Assembly (NCBI GenBank): GCA_038065175.1
Contig: JBBTRN010000059.1
Span: forward strand, 1 to 25,112
Length of the DNA stretch: 25,112 nt
Source of the DNA: JBBTRN01 sp038065175
Lineage (GTDB): Bacteria > Patescibacteriota > Doudnabacteria > UBA920
Direction of reading: 5' to 3'
A program made the translations under genes and the position numbers. Shown piece by piece: positions 7,652-15,457 of this stretch. Position 1 is the first letter of the stretch. Every line of letters begins with the position of its first letter. Under the pieces are notes generated by a model. The model had not been told where the DNA came from. It did no database searches and saw nothing but the letters and a program-made list of their open reading frames with translations.

Positions 7652-8665
7652 TTAAAACAATTTATTTTTCCAAGTATCGGGCGTGCGTTCACTAATGATT
7701 TCTAAAGGGACGTGGTAGGTAAAGGGCCGAACCCCGCGTTTTTTTATCCACTCAATCATTTCCATTAAACCCTGTTCAATTGTGTAATTGGTTTTATACC
7801 CAAGCAAACGACGGGCTTTGTCCGCGCTACAAGTGGCATATTTTACTTCCATGGGACGGCTGTTCACGTAAACCGGCTCGAGCGGTTTAAAATCAAGCAA
7901 CTTTGCAATGCGACCGGTTAAATCATTTACAGTAATATATTCTTCATCCGGGCCAACGTTAATAATTTCTCCCACGACTTGGGGTTCAAAAGCCATTTTA
8001 ACCAAAGAACCCACCACATCGGAAACAAAAGAAAACGCCCTTTTCTGAAGTCCGTCACCATAAATAATCGGCTGGCGGCCCTGCAGCATCAGGTTAATCA
8101 TTATAGATGCGACATTTCTGTAAGGGTCGTCGTATTTCTGCCTCGGGCCAATAATATTATGCGGCACGGCTATTACGTACTCTATGTTGCCGTGGGCTTC
8201 GCAAATATTTTTTACCACCAACTCCGAAGCGTACTTGGCAATACCATAAGGGTCATGGGGAGTAGCGGGCAAATCTTCGGTAAAAGGAATTTGTTCCTGG
8301 TTGCCGTAGCGCGCCATACTGGAACAAAATACTACCCTTCTTACTTTATTCATAACTGCCGCGGTTAAGGTGCCGACCGTGGAATTGTAAGTGTGCTCGG
8401 TAACAATGTTCGGAGAAAAAACAGAAAGCCCTTCGTGCGGTGCGGCCGCGCACAAATAAGCCACATCCACTCCCTTCATGAGCGGTTCCAGTTTTTTATA
8501 ATCGCGCGCGTCAAGTTTATGAAAGTCAACCTTTTTGGAGACATTGTCTTCGTAGCCGCCGAATAAGTTGTCTACCCCGACAACGTTGTGTCCGAGTTTA
8601 ATCAGCTCATCTGCCAAGTGGCTTCCTAAAAATCCCGCGACACCGGTAATAAAAATTTTTGCCAT
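7652..8665 (-). CDS. NAD-dependent epimerase/dehydratase (extended SDR, UDP-hexose 4-epimerase-like)
   Basis: A 337-residue extended short-chain dehydrogenase. The dinucleotide motif TGVAGFLGSHLADEL is at 7-21, the loop DNLFGG follows at 32-37, and CSSMARYG (114-121) with Y140-GIA-K144 makes up the S-Y-K catalytic set. Later stretches PHNIIGPRQ and RAFSFVSDVV match the substrate-binding half of GalE-like enzymes. The likely reaction is C4 epimerisation of a NDP-hexose or NDP-hexuronic acid to feed one of the glycosyltransferases; the substrate cannot be told from sequence. It stands alone between two related palindromic elements (7426-7651 and 8681-8860), so it may have moved as a unit or merely been bracketed by insertions. 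Confidence 0.82.
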   Translation of the reverse strand: MAKIFITGVAGFLGSHLADELIKLGHNVVGVDNLFGGYEDNVSKKVDFHKLDARDYKKLEPLMKGVDVAYLCAAAPHEGLSVFSPNIVTEHTYNSTVGTLTAAVMNKVRRVVFCSSMARYGNQEQIPFTEDLPATPHDPYGIAKYASELVVKNICEAHGNIEYVIAVPHNIIGPRQKYDDPYRNVASIMINLMLQGRQPIIYGDGLQKRAFSFVSDVVGSLVKMAFEPQVVGEIINVGPDEEYITVNDLTGRIAKLLDFKPLEPVYVNSRPMEVKYATCSADKARRLLGYKTNYTIEQGLMEMIEWIKKRGVRPFTYHVPLEIISERTPDTWKNKLF

Positions 8666-8680
8666 ATTACATTCTCAAGA

Positions 8681-8860
8681 TTAGGGCTTTCGCGTTTGGC
8701 CAGGTTCGAAGCAAAATACGAGGATATTTGAAGCCGTAGTGGAGCTACGGCGACAGATACCACAGTATTTTAACAAAGAAACTGACCAAACCTTTAGGCG
8801 CAGCCGTTTTGGGTCTGGGCTTTGCCCAGACTTATAAAACGGCAAGCGCGAAAACCCTAA
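8681..8860. repeat. Nested inverted-repeat element filling the 8666-8856 intergenic gap
   Basis: Terminal repeats TTAGGGCTTTCGCG (from 8681) and CGCGAAAACCCTAA (to 8860) enclose a long fold-back with paired GTTTGGCCAG and CTGACCAAAC arms (about 8694-8703 and 8783-8792). Inside that lies the 59-nt hairpin at 8713-8771. A second hairpin at 8803-8843 has GCCGTTTT/AAAACGGC and TCTGGGC/GCCCAGA stems. The right end contains the TAG stop of the next gene (8857-8859). No target duplication is evident. Confidence 0.65.
8713..8771. repeat. Covarying 59-nt hairpin, copy 2
   Basis: Same layout as 7560-7618: outer arms AAAATAC/GTATTTT, inner stem GCCGTAG/CTACGGC at 8733-8739 and 8745-8751, and loop TGGAG. 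Relative to copy 1 the outer stem changes G-C to A-T on both sides, and one internal T-A pair becomes A-T, so pairing has been kept while sequence changed. Confidence 0.75.
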
Positions 8861-9585
8861 AAATTATATTTACCCAATAAATATTTTAACATAATCCCCA
8901 AAACGTGGAAACCATAGCTGATGGGCTTGACATGGCTAATTTCGTCCGCATAGGTAGTTGGAATTGGCAATTCTACCACCCGTAATCCTTTTTTCGCGCC
9001 CACAAACAGCATTTCCCCGTCAAAATGAAAAGTATTGGAAAGTTTTAAATAGGGAATCGTCTGCAAGGTTCTTAAAGAATACAGCATATAACCGGAATGG
9101 TATTCGGAAAAATGTAAACCATAAGTCCAATTCTCCAGAGTACTTAAAAAAATATTGGCAAAAAATTTGTATAGAGGCATGCCACCTTTAAGCGCTGATT
9201 TTTTATCTATCATTCTCGAACCTTGGACAATCTCTGCCTGCCCGTCCTCCAGCGGCTTTAATAAATCCGACATTATTTCCGGCGGATACTGGCCGTCTGC
9301 GTGGAGCAAGACTACTATTTCTGCCCCCTCCCCGAGAGCCTTAGTAAAACCGTCTTTCTGGGCCCGGGCATATCCCTCATTTTTTATTTTGTTCAAAACT
9401 TGTATATTCGGCCAGCGATTTTGGATTTCTTGGATTTTTTCGGCTGTTTTGTCCGTACTGCCGTCATTTACTATAATCACGTTTGGGTTTTTCTGCCAAA
9501 TCTCCGACGGGATGCGCTCAAAAACCGAAGTAATTTTTAAAGCGGCATTATAGGCTGGCATAACAATAAAAAGTTTTTTTTGCAT
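8857..9585 (-). CDS. DPM1-like GT2 glycosyltransferase (polyprenyl-phosphate hexose transferase type)
   Basis: A 242-residue protein beginning MQKKLFIVMPAYNAALKI. VIIVNDGSTDKTAEKI (36-51) and VVLLHADGQYPPEIM (91-105) are the nucleotide and DxD motifs of the dolichol-phosphate mannosyltransferase group. YHSGYMLYS and FHFDGEMLF further on match the acceptor region. There are no C-terminal transmembrane helices, so it resembles soluble DPM1-type enzymes that make polyprenyl-phosphate-linked sugars. Such a donor could serve the GT-C-like protein at 10579-12516. The start is taken at ATG 9585, 11 bases after the upstream TGA; a TTG at 9600 is less likely. Its stop lies in the end of the repeat element at 8681-8860. 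Confidence 0.85.
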   Translation of the reverse strand: MQKKLFIVMPAYNAALKITSVFERIPSEIWQKNPNVIIVNDGSTDKTAEKIQEIQNRWPNIQVLNKIKNEGYARAQKDGFTKALGEGAEIVVLLHADGQYPPEIMSDLLKPLEDGQAEIVQGSRMIDKKSALKGGMPLYKFFANIFLSTLENWTYGLHFSEYHSGYMLYSLRTLQTIPYLKLSNTFHFDGEMLFVGAKKGLRVVELPIPTTYADEISHVKPISYGFHVLGIMLKYLLGKYNF

Positions 9586-9596
9586 ATAAGTGATAA

Positions 9597-10490
9597 TCAA
9601 GCCTTAGGCGGAAATTCGATCTGTCTATTAAAAATTAAAAACATAGAATCACCTAAATTAAATGGAATAGTAATTTTTTTAAAAAACTTAGGGGTTGGCA
9701 ATTTAATATATTCAGGCAAATAACCGTTAATGCGCGTAAGCAAAAAATCTAAAGCTAGGTACCATTTAGCCCGGCCCTCATAAATGCTTTTAAGCCCCGC
9801 TTTGCTTGCGGCTAATTTCATAGTTTCAACGGTAAAATACCCAATATGCGCCACGCGCAAATGCCACCACTTTTCGCCCAAAATTTTGGCAAGCACCGCG
9901 CCAATATCCGGGGTTGCAACCACAATAATCCCGTCCGGGCTTAATGCTTTTGCCGCGTCCTTTAGGAGTCCGACTGGGTCAGGTACGTGTTCGATTACAT
10001 CGATTAAAGTAATAACATCAAATAATTCGTTAATCTTAGGGTGCGGAAATGTCCCTAAAAAAACCGACAAATTGCGCTCTTGGGCTTTTTGCCAAAGCCA
10101 CCTGGAAGGTTCAACGCCAGTGGCACTAAACCCCTTCTCTAAAGCCTGCTCAACTAAAATTCCACTGCCAGCGCCAATATCCAATAATTTTTTTCCCTTA
10201 GCGTGTTTGGATAAAACCTCGAGCATTTTCTTGGCTTGCAGAGCCCGCCCATTCCTTGTAGCTTCGTAGGAAGGGTCCTCCAAATCCTCATAATAATTTA
10301 ACACATCCGTTAAATTTGAGCACTGGATAAACCCGCAAGTCTTGCATTTAACCAACTCACCGGTCACGCCGTAATTAACATCGGTAATGGCAAAATCCCG
10401 GGCGCTAATTCCTGAGCTGATATTCGAAGGTTTATACGGCTCTAATTGTCCGCTTCCGCAAATCCAGCAGGCTGATTTTTGTTCTTGCAT
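9597..10490 (-). CDS. Class I SAM-dependent methyltransferase with N-terminal zinc ribbon
   Basis: A 297-residue protein. Cysteines C8, C11, C49 and C52 (CWIC and CKTCGF) form a zinc-ribbon-like module. LLDIGAGSGILVEQALEKG (102-120) is SAM motif I, and DVITLIDVIEHVPDPVGLL is the post-I acidic and motif II region of Methyltransf_23/11. KWWHLRVAHIGYFTVETM is a conserved stretch seen in glycan-locus methyltransferases of this architecture. It may methylate a sugar or a nucleotide-sugar; the acceptor is unknown. It is directly upstream of the DPM-like gene and starts 88 bases from the GT-C-like gene's stop; that gap carries a possible degenerate piece of the 7426-7651 element. Confidence 0.85.
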   Translation of the reverse strand: MQEQKSACWICGSGQLEPYKPSNISSGISARDFAITDVNYGVTGELVKCKTCGFIQCSNLTDVLNYYEDLEDPSYEATRNGRALQAKKMLEVLSKHAKGKKLLDIGAGSGILVEQALEKGFSATGVEPSRWLWQKAQERNLSVFLGTFPHPKINELFDVITLIDVIEHVPDPVGLLKDAAKALSPDGIIVVATPDIGAVLAKILGEKWWHLRVAHIGYFTVETMKLAASKAGLKSIYEGRAKWYLALDFLLTRINGYLPEYIKLPTPKFFKKITIPFNLGDSMFLIFNRQIEFPPKA

Positions 10491-10578
10491 AGTTAATTGT
10501 TTTAAATTTGTAAATCTTAAAGCTTACGCATCGAACCAAGTTCGACAAGAGCCTCTAGCTTTACCTGTCCTAAAACGG

Positions 10579-12516
10579 CTATCTAGTTAATCCTGTTTGT
10601 AAATCCAATACAAAATTCTTTCCGTCATCGTAAATAATTTTTTTAATAGTCCCCAGCTCTTTTAAGTTATCCTGAAAATCAAAACTGCCTAAAGTCTCGC
10701 CTTTTAGCAAGGGATTCACGTGGGGTAAAAGCATTGTGCCGGCATTCGCACGGTGAAAGTTTGCTTCGTTGCCGTAGGAATAAGCTACGTATCTGACATT
10801 CTGCTCAAGCAAATAGCTGGCCAAAGCTTCACTGCCCTGCCCATAAGGCATACCCGGGGGCGGGCTGGTTATACCGGGTGAATCTATAATATAAACCGGA
10901 TTGCGGTTAAAATCAAAAAGAAAATTCCTATCCAGGCGCGCTAAAATCAATTCGCCCCTAGGCACAGCCTCTTGCAAAGCGCGGTACTGTTTTAACTCTA
11001 AAGCAGGCATAAGATCCGAACTCATTAACCCAAATTTTAAATTGCCTTTGTCTATATTAACCGCGGCTTTGGCGCTTTGAAAAATTACTATATCCTTCTC
11101 CACATAAACCCCAAACAGAACTCCCATACAAACTAAACCCAATAGAGCGCTGGGAAAAGGAACTTTTGGACTTATGGACAAATCACCTTTTTCCAAAAGT
11201 AAAATTAAAGCGAATAAAACCGCAGGCAGTAAAAATGAAAAACTATAATAATATAAAGAATAGCCGCCGCTACCGTAAATCAAGCCTAAAATCCCGATTA
11301 AAGCCATTAAAAGCGCGGTCAAGGCCGCATTCTTGTTTTTGCCAGACTCGGAAAAAAGCCAAACTAAAACCACAGCCACGAAGGGCAAAAACATTCCTAA
11401 GCCATTTATAACCTCGGAAGCCAAGCGATACAGGCTATATAAATTAATTTCCAAATAGTGACTGCTAAGCGCGCTGTTTACAAAAACAGCATAGCCTTTG
11501 CCTAAAAAAGGGTAGAACAAAGTGCCGGAAGATTTATAACTGCTAAGCATCCAGGGCAAAAGCAAAAGTAAGATAAGTACGCTGGCCTGGACAAAATCTT
11601 TAAAAACCGGGAAGCGGCCTTGTCCTGACTTGATTTCCCAAAAAAAATACGAGAGGTAAAGAACCGCAACAGGCAAAACTAAATTTGATTTTAAAGCGCA
11701 GGCTCCGGCGCAAAGCAAAGCCAAAACCAAAAGCCGGCCGGTTTTATTGGGCCAAAATTCCCCTGCCCTGGGCATAAAACGCAGTATTGCCAAAACCACT
11801 GCAGCGGCAGTAAAAAAGCTGGTGATATTTACGGTGGGAGAAGGGATAATCGCCGCTAAAAAAACTATTAATAAACTAAAGCCTATAGGAAGTTTTCGGT
11901 CTTTAGTTAGGCCGTATAAAACCAAAAGAAAAATAATAAAACCCAGACCGTTGTCCATTAAGTGCAAATTTTTTATTTCCCCGGCCGCTAAAATAAAAGT
12001 ACCTAAAAAATATTGGCCGCCCAAAGACGACAGCATCCGGCGTTCAGAAAACGGGTCCTGACCCATTGAGCCTGTCTCCAACATTTTAACCGGAAATACC
12101 AGGTAAGCGTGCTGGTCGTCTATGGGGCTAAAATTAAAAAACGCGGTTGAAAACCCGTAGCGGACAACCACTACAAGCAAAATCAAAGCTAAAAGACCGG
12201 TTAAAACTTTTCGGTTTTTAAAGTTTGCCCTAAAATTCGCAAAACTGTCCCTAATTACTCCCCAATTTACTGCTAGGGAGAAAATTTTAAAACCTAAGCC
12301 TACTGCTAAAAAAATAATTAGGGAGCTTTTTGAAACCAGCTGAAAATAATTCAGGACGCCGCCGGCTGCTACTAAAAAAGCAAGACCCAAACTCCCCTGC
12401 CAGCCTAAATCTATTTTTTTTGAAAATCCGCAAAGCCGCAATATTAAATAGCCCCAGCCGAATATTGCCACAAGAACCAATCCTCCCCAAAAAAACGCGG
12501 TTAAATATGTGCTCAT
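10579..12516 (-). CDS. Polytopic membrane protein, GT-C glycosyltransferase-like
   Basis: A 645-residue integral membrane protein with roughly a dozen hydrophobic helices up to about residue 475, followed by a soluble C-terminal domain of about 150 residues. After the first helices comes FNFSPIDDQHAYLVFPVKML (127-146). An acidic pair (D133-D134) in the first large external loop is the usual catalytic position of GT-C enzymes that use polyprenyl-phosphate sugars. The architecture resembles LIC_10190-type and ArnT/PMT-like proteins, but the match is to topology rather than a firm family signature. It may transfer a sugar from a lipid donor at the outer face of the membrane. Its ATG follows the dehydrogenase stop with no gap (TAAATG). 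Confidence 0.6.
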   Translation of the reverse strand: MSTYLTAFFWGGLVLVAIFGWGYLILRLCGFSKKIDLGWQGSLGLAFLVAAGGVLNYFQLVSKSSLIIFLAVGLGFKIFSLAVNWGVIRDSFANFRANFKNRKVLTGLLALILLVVVVRYGFSTAFFNFSPIDDQHAYLVFPVKMLETGSMGQDPFSERRMLSSLGGQYFLGTFILAAGEIKNLHLMDNGLGFIIFLLVLYGLTKDRKLPIGFSLLIVFLAAIIPSPTVNITSFFTAAAVVLAILRFMPRAGEFWPNKTGRLLVLALLCAGACALKSNLVLPVAVLYLSYFFWEIKSGQGRFPVFKDFVQASVLILLLLLPWMLSSYKSSGTLFYPFLGKGYAVFVNSALSSHYLEINLYSLYRLASEVINGLGMFLPFVAVVLVWLFSESGKNKNAALTALLMALIGILGLIYGSGGYSLYYYSFSFLLPAVLFALILLLEKGDLSISPKVPFPSALLGLVCMGVLFGVYVEKDIVIFQSAKAAVNIDKGNLKFGLMSSDLMPALELKQYRALQEAVPRGELILARLDRNFLFDFNRNPVYIIDSPGITSPPPGMPYGQGSEALASYLLEQNVRYVAYSYGNEANFHRANAGTMLLPHVNPLLKGETLGSFDFQDNLKELGTIKKIIYDDGKNFVLDLQTGLTR

Positions 12517-13350
12517 TTAAATTCTTTTCTTTTTCTTGTGTTTGCCACTCAAAAAATATTCTTCACTAAAACCGCTGGCCTTAAGTAAACCCCGATTTAT
12601 CCGCCGCATGGACTTAAGCAGTTCGACTTGGATTTTTTTTGATTCAGCTAACTGGATAATTGCGTTTACGTCTTTAGGAAAGCAGCTACCTCCGTAGCCG
12701 CGGTAACCGCCGTGAATAACATCTAAATGCGAATCGCCAATGCGCGCGTCTTTTGCCGCGGCTTCCCTTACTTTATTATAATCAATTCCGCTTTTTTGGC
12801 AGATGCCGTAAAATTCGTTGCCGAACACCACTTTAAGCGCTAAAAATGTATTGGCCATATATTTGACCATTTCCGCTTCGTTAGCCGGCATTATCTTTGC
12901 GTAACCCGCTTTGGGCAAAAGCCCTAAAACCTGCTTGCCCACTTTTTGGCTCTTTTTAGTAACGCCAATTAGCTGCCTTTCGGGGTGGATTAAATCTTGG
13001 TAAGCGAAATTTTCGCGCAAAAATTCCGGGTTAAAAACCAGGCTGTGCTGGGGAAATTTTTCTTGGAGCCTTTCTGTCTCACCAGGCAAGATTGAAGATT
13101 TTATCACCACAATTTTTTCGCCTTCCAAAATTTTTAACGCGTCTTCCACGGCGGAAATATCAAATCCCCGGCCTGGCTTATAGGGCGTAGGCACGCATAC
13201 AAATACCACATCCGCTTGGTTGACTTTAGAGACGGTTCCCAAACCTTTAAATTTGTCGTATAAAAATAGCTTGACCCGCTGTTTTTTAAAATATTTGGCA
13301 AGTGCCCCTCCCACAAACCCGACTCCAATTATTCCAATTTCATTGTTCAT
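12517..13350 (-). CDS. UDP-glucose/GDP-mannose dehydrogenase family protein lacking the C-terminal UDP-binding domain
   Basis: A 277-residue protein. GIIGVGFVGGALAKYF (6-21) is the NAD-binding motif, VFVCVPTPY (49-57) and FNPEFLRE (106-113) are the substrate-side loops, and YGGSCFPKD holds the catalytic cysteine C223. Central-domain helices follow EAEMVKYMANTFLALKVVF. Full-length enzymes of this family are near 400-450 residues, with a third Rossmann-like domain that binds the UDP or GDP part; here the frame ends soon after the central domain in a lysine-rich tail (KHKKKKRI). The expected reaction is two-step oxidation of a NDP-hexose to a NDP-hexuronate. The start is taken at ATG 13350, overlapping the Fcl stop by 11 bases; an ATG at 13362 would add four residues. 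Confidence 0.8.
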   Translation of the reverse strand: MNNEIGIIGVGFVGGALAKYFKKQRVKLFLYDKFKGLGTVSKVNQADVVFVCVPTPYKPGRGFDISAVEDALKILEGEKIVVIKSSILPGETERLQEKFPQHSLVFNPEFLRENFAYQDLIHPERQLIGVTKKSQKVGKQVLGLLPKAGYAKIMPANEAEMVKYMANTFLALKVVFGNEFYGICQKSGIDYNKVREAAAKDARIGDSHLDVIHGGYRGYGGSCFPKDVNAIIQLAESKKIQVELLKSMRRINRGLLKASGFSEEYFLSGKHKKKKRI

Positions 13351-14284
13351 AATTTTGCCCATACCACTTGAGAGTCTTTATTAAACCTTGTTTAAAATTC
13401 ATTTTTGATACAAAACCGAATTCTCTTTTCGCCCGGCTAACATCAAGCTTGCGGCGGAGCTGGCCGTCGGGCTTGGTTTTGTCCCAGATAATTTTTCCCT
13501 TAAAGCCGGTTAGCCTGGAGATCTGGGCTACTAAATCTTTAATTTTTATCTCAAAGCTGCTGCCTAAATTTACCGGGTCTGCTTTGTTATAATTTTTTGC
13601 TGCCATGACTATCCCCCTAGCCGCGTCATCCACAAATAAAAATTCGCGGCTGGCTTTGCCCGAACCCCACACTACGATTTGCTGATGGTGGTATTGCCTA
13701 GCTTCAATAAACTTTTTAATTAAGGCCGGAATAACATGGGAAGACTTGGGGTCAAAATTGTCTCCCGGGCCATACAAATTTACCGGCAAAAGATAAATGC
13801 CGTTAAAGCCGTATTCGCGGCGGTAAGCTTTCAGCATTTCCAGCAAGACTAATTTAGCTAGCCCGTAAGGCGCGTTAGTTTCTTCCGGGTAGCCTTGCCA
13901 TAAATCGTCTTCGCGGAATGGTATGTGAGGCGGGACTTTTGGGTAAGCGCAAACAGTGCCAACCTGTACGAATTTTTTTACCCCTGCTTTTCGCGCGGCT
14001 TCTATTAAATTAATGCCCATAACCGCGTTGTCGTAAAAAAGTTGGCCCGGGTGTTTAAGGTTATAGCCAATCCCCCCGACATTGGCAGCCAAATGGATAA
14101 CCAAGTCTTTGCCTTTTACAGCTTTAGCGCAATTTTTAGGTTGCCTGAAATCTAATTCCTTAAAACGCGGGCGGGCGATGTTCTTAAGTATGGCGCCGGC
14201 TTTCAGCAATTCTTGATAAACCCTCTCTCCCAAAAACCCATGCCCGCCTGTGAGTAAAATTTTAGATTTTTTTAAATTCATCAT
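13340..14284 (-). CDS. fcl: GDP-L-fucose synthase-type NAD(P)-dependent epimerase/reductase
   Basis: A 314-residue extended SDR. Motifs are LTGGHGFLGERV (11-22), HLAANVGGIGYN (64-75), GTVCAYPK (109-116), Y140-GLA-K144, NLYGPGDNFDPKSSHVIPAL, REFLFVDDAARG, KPDGQLRRKLDVSRA. These match GDP-L-fucose synthase, which epimerises C3 and C5 and reduces C4 of GDP-4-keto-6-deoxymannose. The catalytic cysteine is C112; the usual serine before it is a threonine, which is common in this branch. It would use the product of the Gmd protein at 17775-18791. The start is set at ATG 14284: a longer frame from 14314 reads MAPRACPWGS out of a palindromic repeat and is very likely artefactual. Its end overlaps the dehydrogenase start. 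Confidence 0.88.
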   Translation of the reverse strand: MMNLKKSKILLTGGHGFLGERVYQELLKAGAILKNIARPRFKELDFRQPKNCAKAVKGKDLVIHLAANVGGIGYNLKHPGQLFYDNAVMGINLIEAARKAGVKKFVQVGTVCAYPKVPPHIPFREDDLWQGYPEETNAPYGLAKLVLLEMLKAYRREYGFNGIYLLPVNLYGPGDNFDPKSSHVIPALIKKFIEARQYHHQQIVVWGSGKASREFLFVDDAARGIVMAAKNYNKADPVNLGSSFEIKIKDLVAQISRLTGFKGKIIWDKTKPDGQLRRKLDVSRAKREFGFVSKMNFKQGLIKTLKWYGQNYEQ

Positions 14285-14515
14285 GGAGCCCCACGGGCAA
14301 GCCCGTGGTGCCATCCATACCCGCCTTCGCTGAAGTCAACGGCTGGGTTATCAGCCTCACCTCTTTCCCAATCAGCCGAAGCAAGATATGGATGTTTTAA
14401 TTATTAAAGCCAGCTCGTACCGCACTTCTCTCACGGGCAAGCCCGTGGTGTTTGGCGGAGGCTGATAAACAAATTATAGCATAAAGCCAAAACTGGTTAT
14501 TCTTTACGCGCGGCA
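14285..14515. repeat. Intergenic region of nested palindromes between the GT11 and fcl genes
   Basis: A perfect hairpin CCACGGGC-AA-GCCCGTGG lies at 14291-14308, and its core returns at 14432-14447, so the palindrome is duplicated. A CATCCATA arm (14312-14319) with the following TTCGCTGA pairs with TCAGCCGAAG...TATGGATG (14372-14394). TTATCAGCCTC (14348-14358) pairs with GAGGCTGATAA (14458-14468). The arms overlap, so only some structures can exist at once. No promoter or terminator is convincing here. Confidence 0.6.
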
Positions 14516-15457
14516 TCACACATTCACAATATTCCAATGCGATGGATAATAATCATTCATAGTAATATTTACATTCATATGGTAGCGGCTGGGGGCAAAA
14601 ACTTTTTGCCCCGGTTTTTGCCCAAGCCAAGCGCCCCACCAGCTAAAGGTGCTGTTGCCAATAATGTGGTGCTTGCACGCGGACATCAGCCGCAAATCTT
14701 CAATATGTTTTTCCTCACCGTTATGACTTACAAACACGGCGGGATAATTTAACTTCAAATTATCTTCCGCCCAATTTATGTCATCCGAAAAAATATAAAA
14801 AAAAGGATTGTCAATAAGTTTAGCCAGCTGGTCAATAGAATCATAATAATATTCAAGGGGCAGAACGCCGTGGTGCGCGGCTATTTTTGTGGCATTGTCG
14901 CCATGGCGGATATGTATGGCCGCGGAATTTGCCGATGTAATTTGCTCCAGCATTTTCCGGTTAGCCTCGTCAGGCTCATGTTTGAAAGTAAAATCTTTTC
15001 TAATAATATCTTCAATATCCAAAAAATATTTTTCTGTCTGCCAAAATCCGTCAAAGTAGGCTTTGGGCTTTAGCTTGGTTTTAAAAAGCCGGGCATTAAA
15101 AGCAAAATTTTGCCCGGGATTTTCCAGAATGTAGGATTTGGCCGAATAAGGAAAAAAAGCGCTGATGCGGCGCAAAAATTTACTTAACAAATTTTGCCCT
15201 AAATACTTCTGAAACGGCTTTAACTCCTGTTTTGTGGCTAATTGGACTTGGGTATTAAAATTACCTAAAGCGTAAGTCCTTTGAGCCCATTTAGAATTTT
15301 GCTTGTTATAAAAACCCAAATCAAACTTTAATTCACGGCCGTGCAAAATAGACATACTGCGGCCAAAGGCGTACTGGAACATCTGGTTGCCTAAGCCGCC
15401 CAAGAGGCGGACAATTATTGCGTCTTGGCTTTTTGGTTGATTTGCTGGTTTATCCAT
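14516..15457 (-). CDS. GT11 family alpha-1,2-fucosyltransferase-like protein
   Basis: A 313-residue protein. IIVRLLGGLGNQMFQYAFGR (14-33) is the GT11 donor-binding N-terminal motif, YFDGFWQTEKYF (134-145) is conserved, AIHIRHGDN (180-188) occupies the place of the HxRRGDY motif, and FYIFSDDINWAEDNL and GNSTFSWWGAWL (267-278) complete the family pattern. Members move L-fucose from GDP-fucose onto galactose O2 (H-antigen type linkage). The second arginine of HxRRGD is histidine (H184) here, which could matter for donor choice. The start at 15457 overlaps the GME gene by 43 bases; no later ATG precedes motif I. No membrane segment is seen. Confidence 0.9.
   Translation of the reverse strand: MDKPANQPKSQDAIIVRLLGGLGNQMFQYAFGRSMSILHGRELKFDLGFYNKQNSKWAQRTYALGNFNTQVQLATKQELKPFQKYLGQNLLSKFLRRISAFFPYSAKSYILENPGQNFAFNARLFKTKLKPKAYFDGFWQTEKYFLDIEDIIRKDFTFKHEPDEANRKMLEQITSANSAAIHIRHGDNATKIAAHHGVLPLEYYYDSIDQLAKLIDNPFFYIFSDDINWAEDNLKLNYPAVFVSHNGEEKHIEDLRLMSACKHHIIGNSTFSWWGAWLGQKPGQKVFAPSRYHMNVNITMNDYYPSHWNIVNV

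Noticed and set aside
7385..8860. SDR gene carried in a composite transposon between the two related elements
   Set aside because: The shared hairpins lie in the same direction and the outer ends of the two elements differ; no target duplication or transposase supports joint movement.
14285..14314. Longer fcl start giving MAPRACPWGS at the N-terminus
   Set aside because: These codons are read out of a perfect palindrome, and the family normally starts next to the LLTGGHGFLG motif, so ATG 14284 is used.
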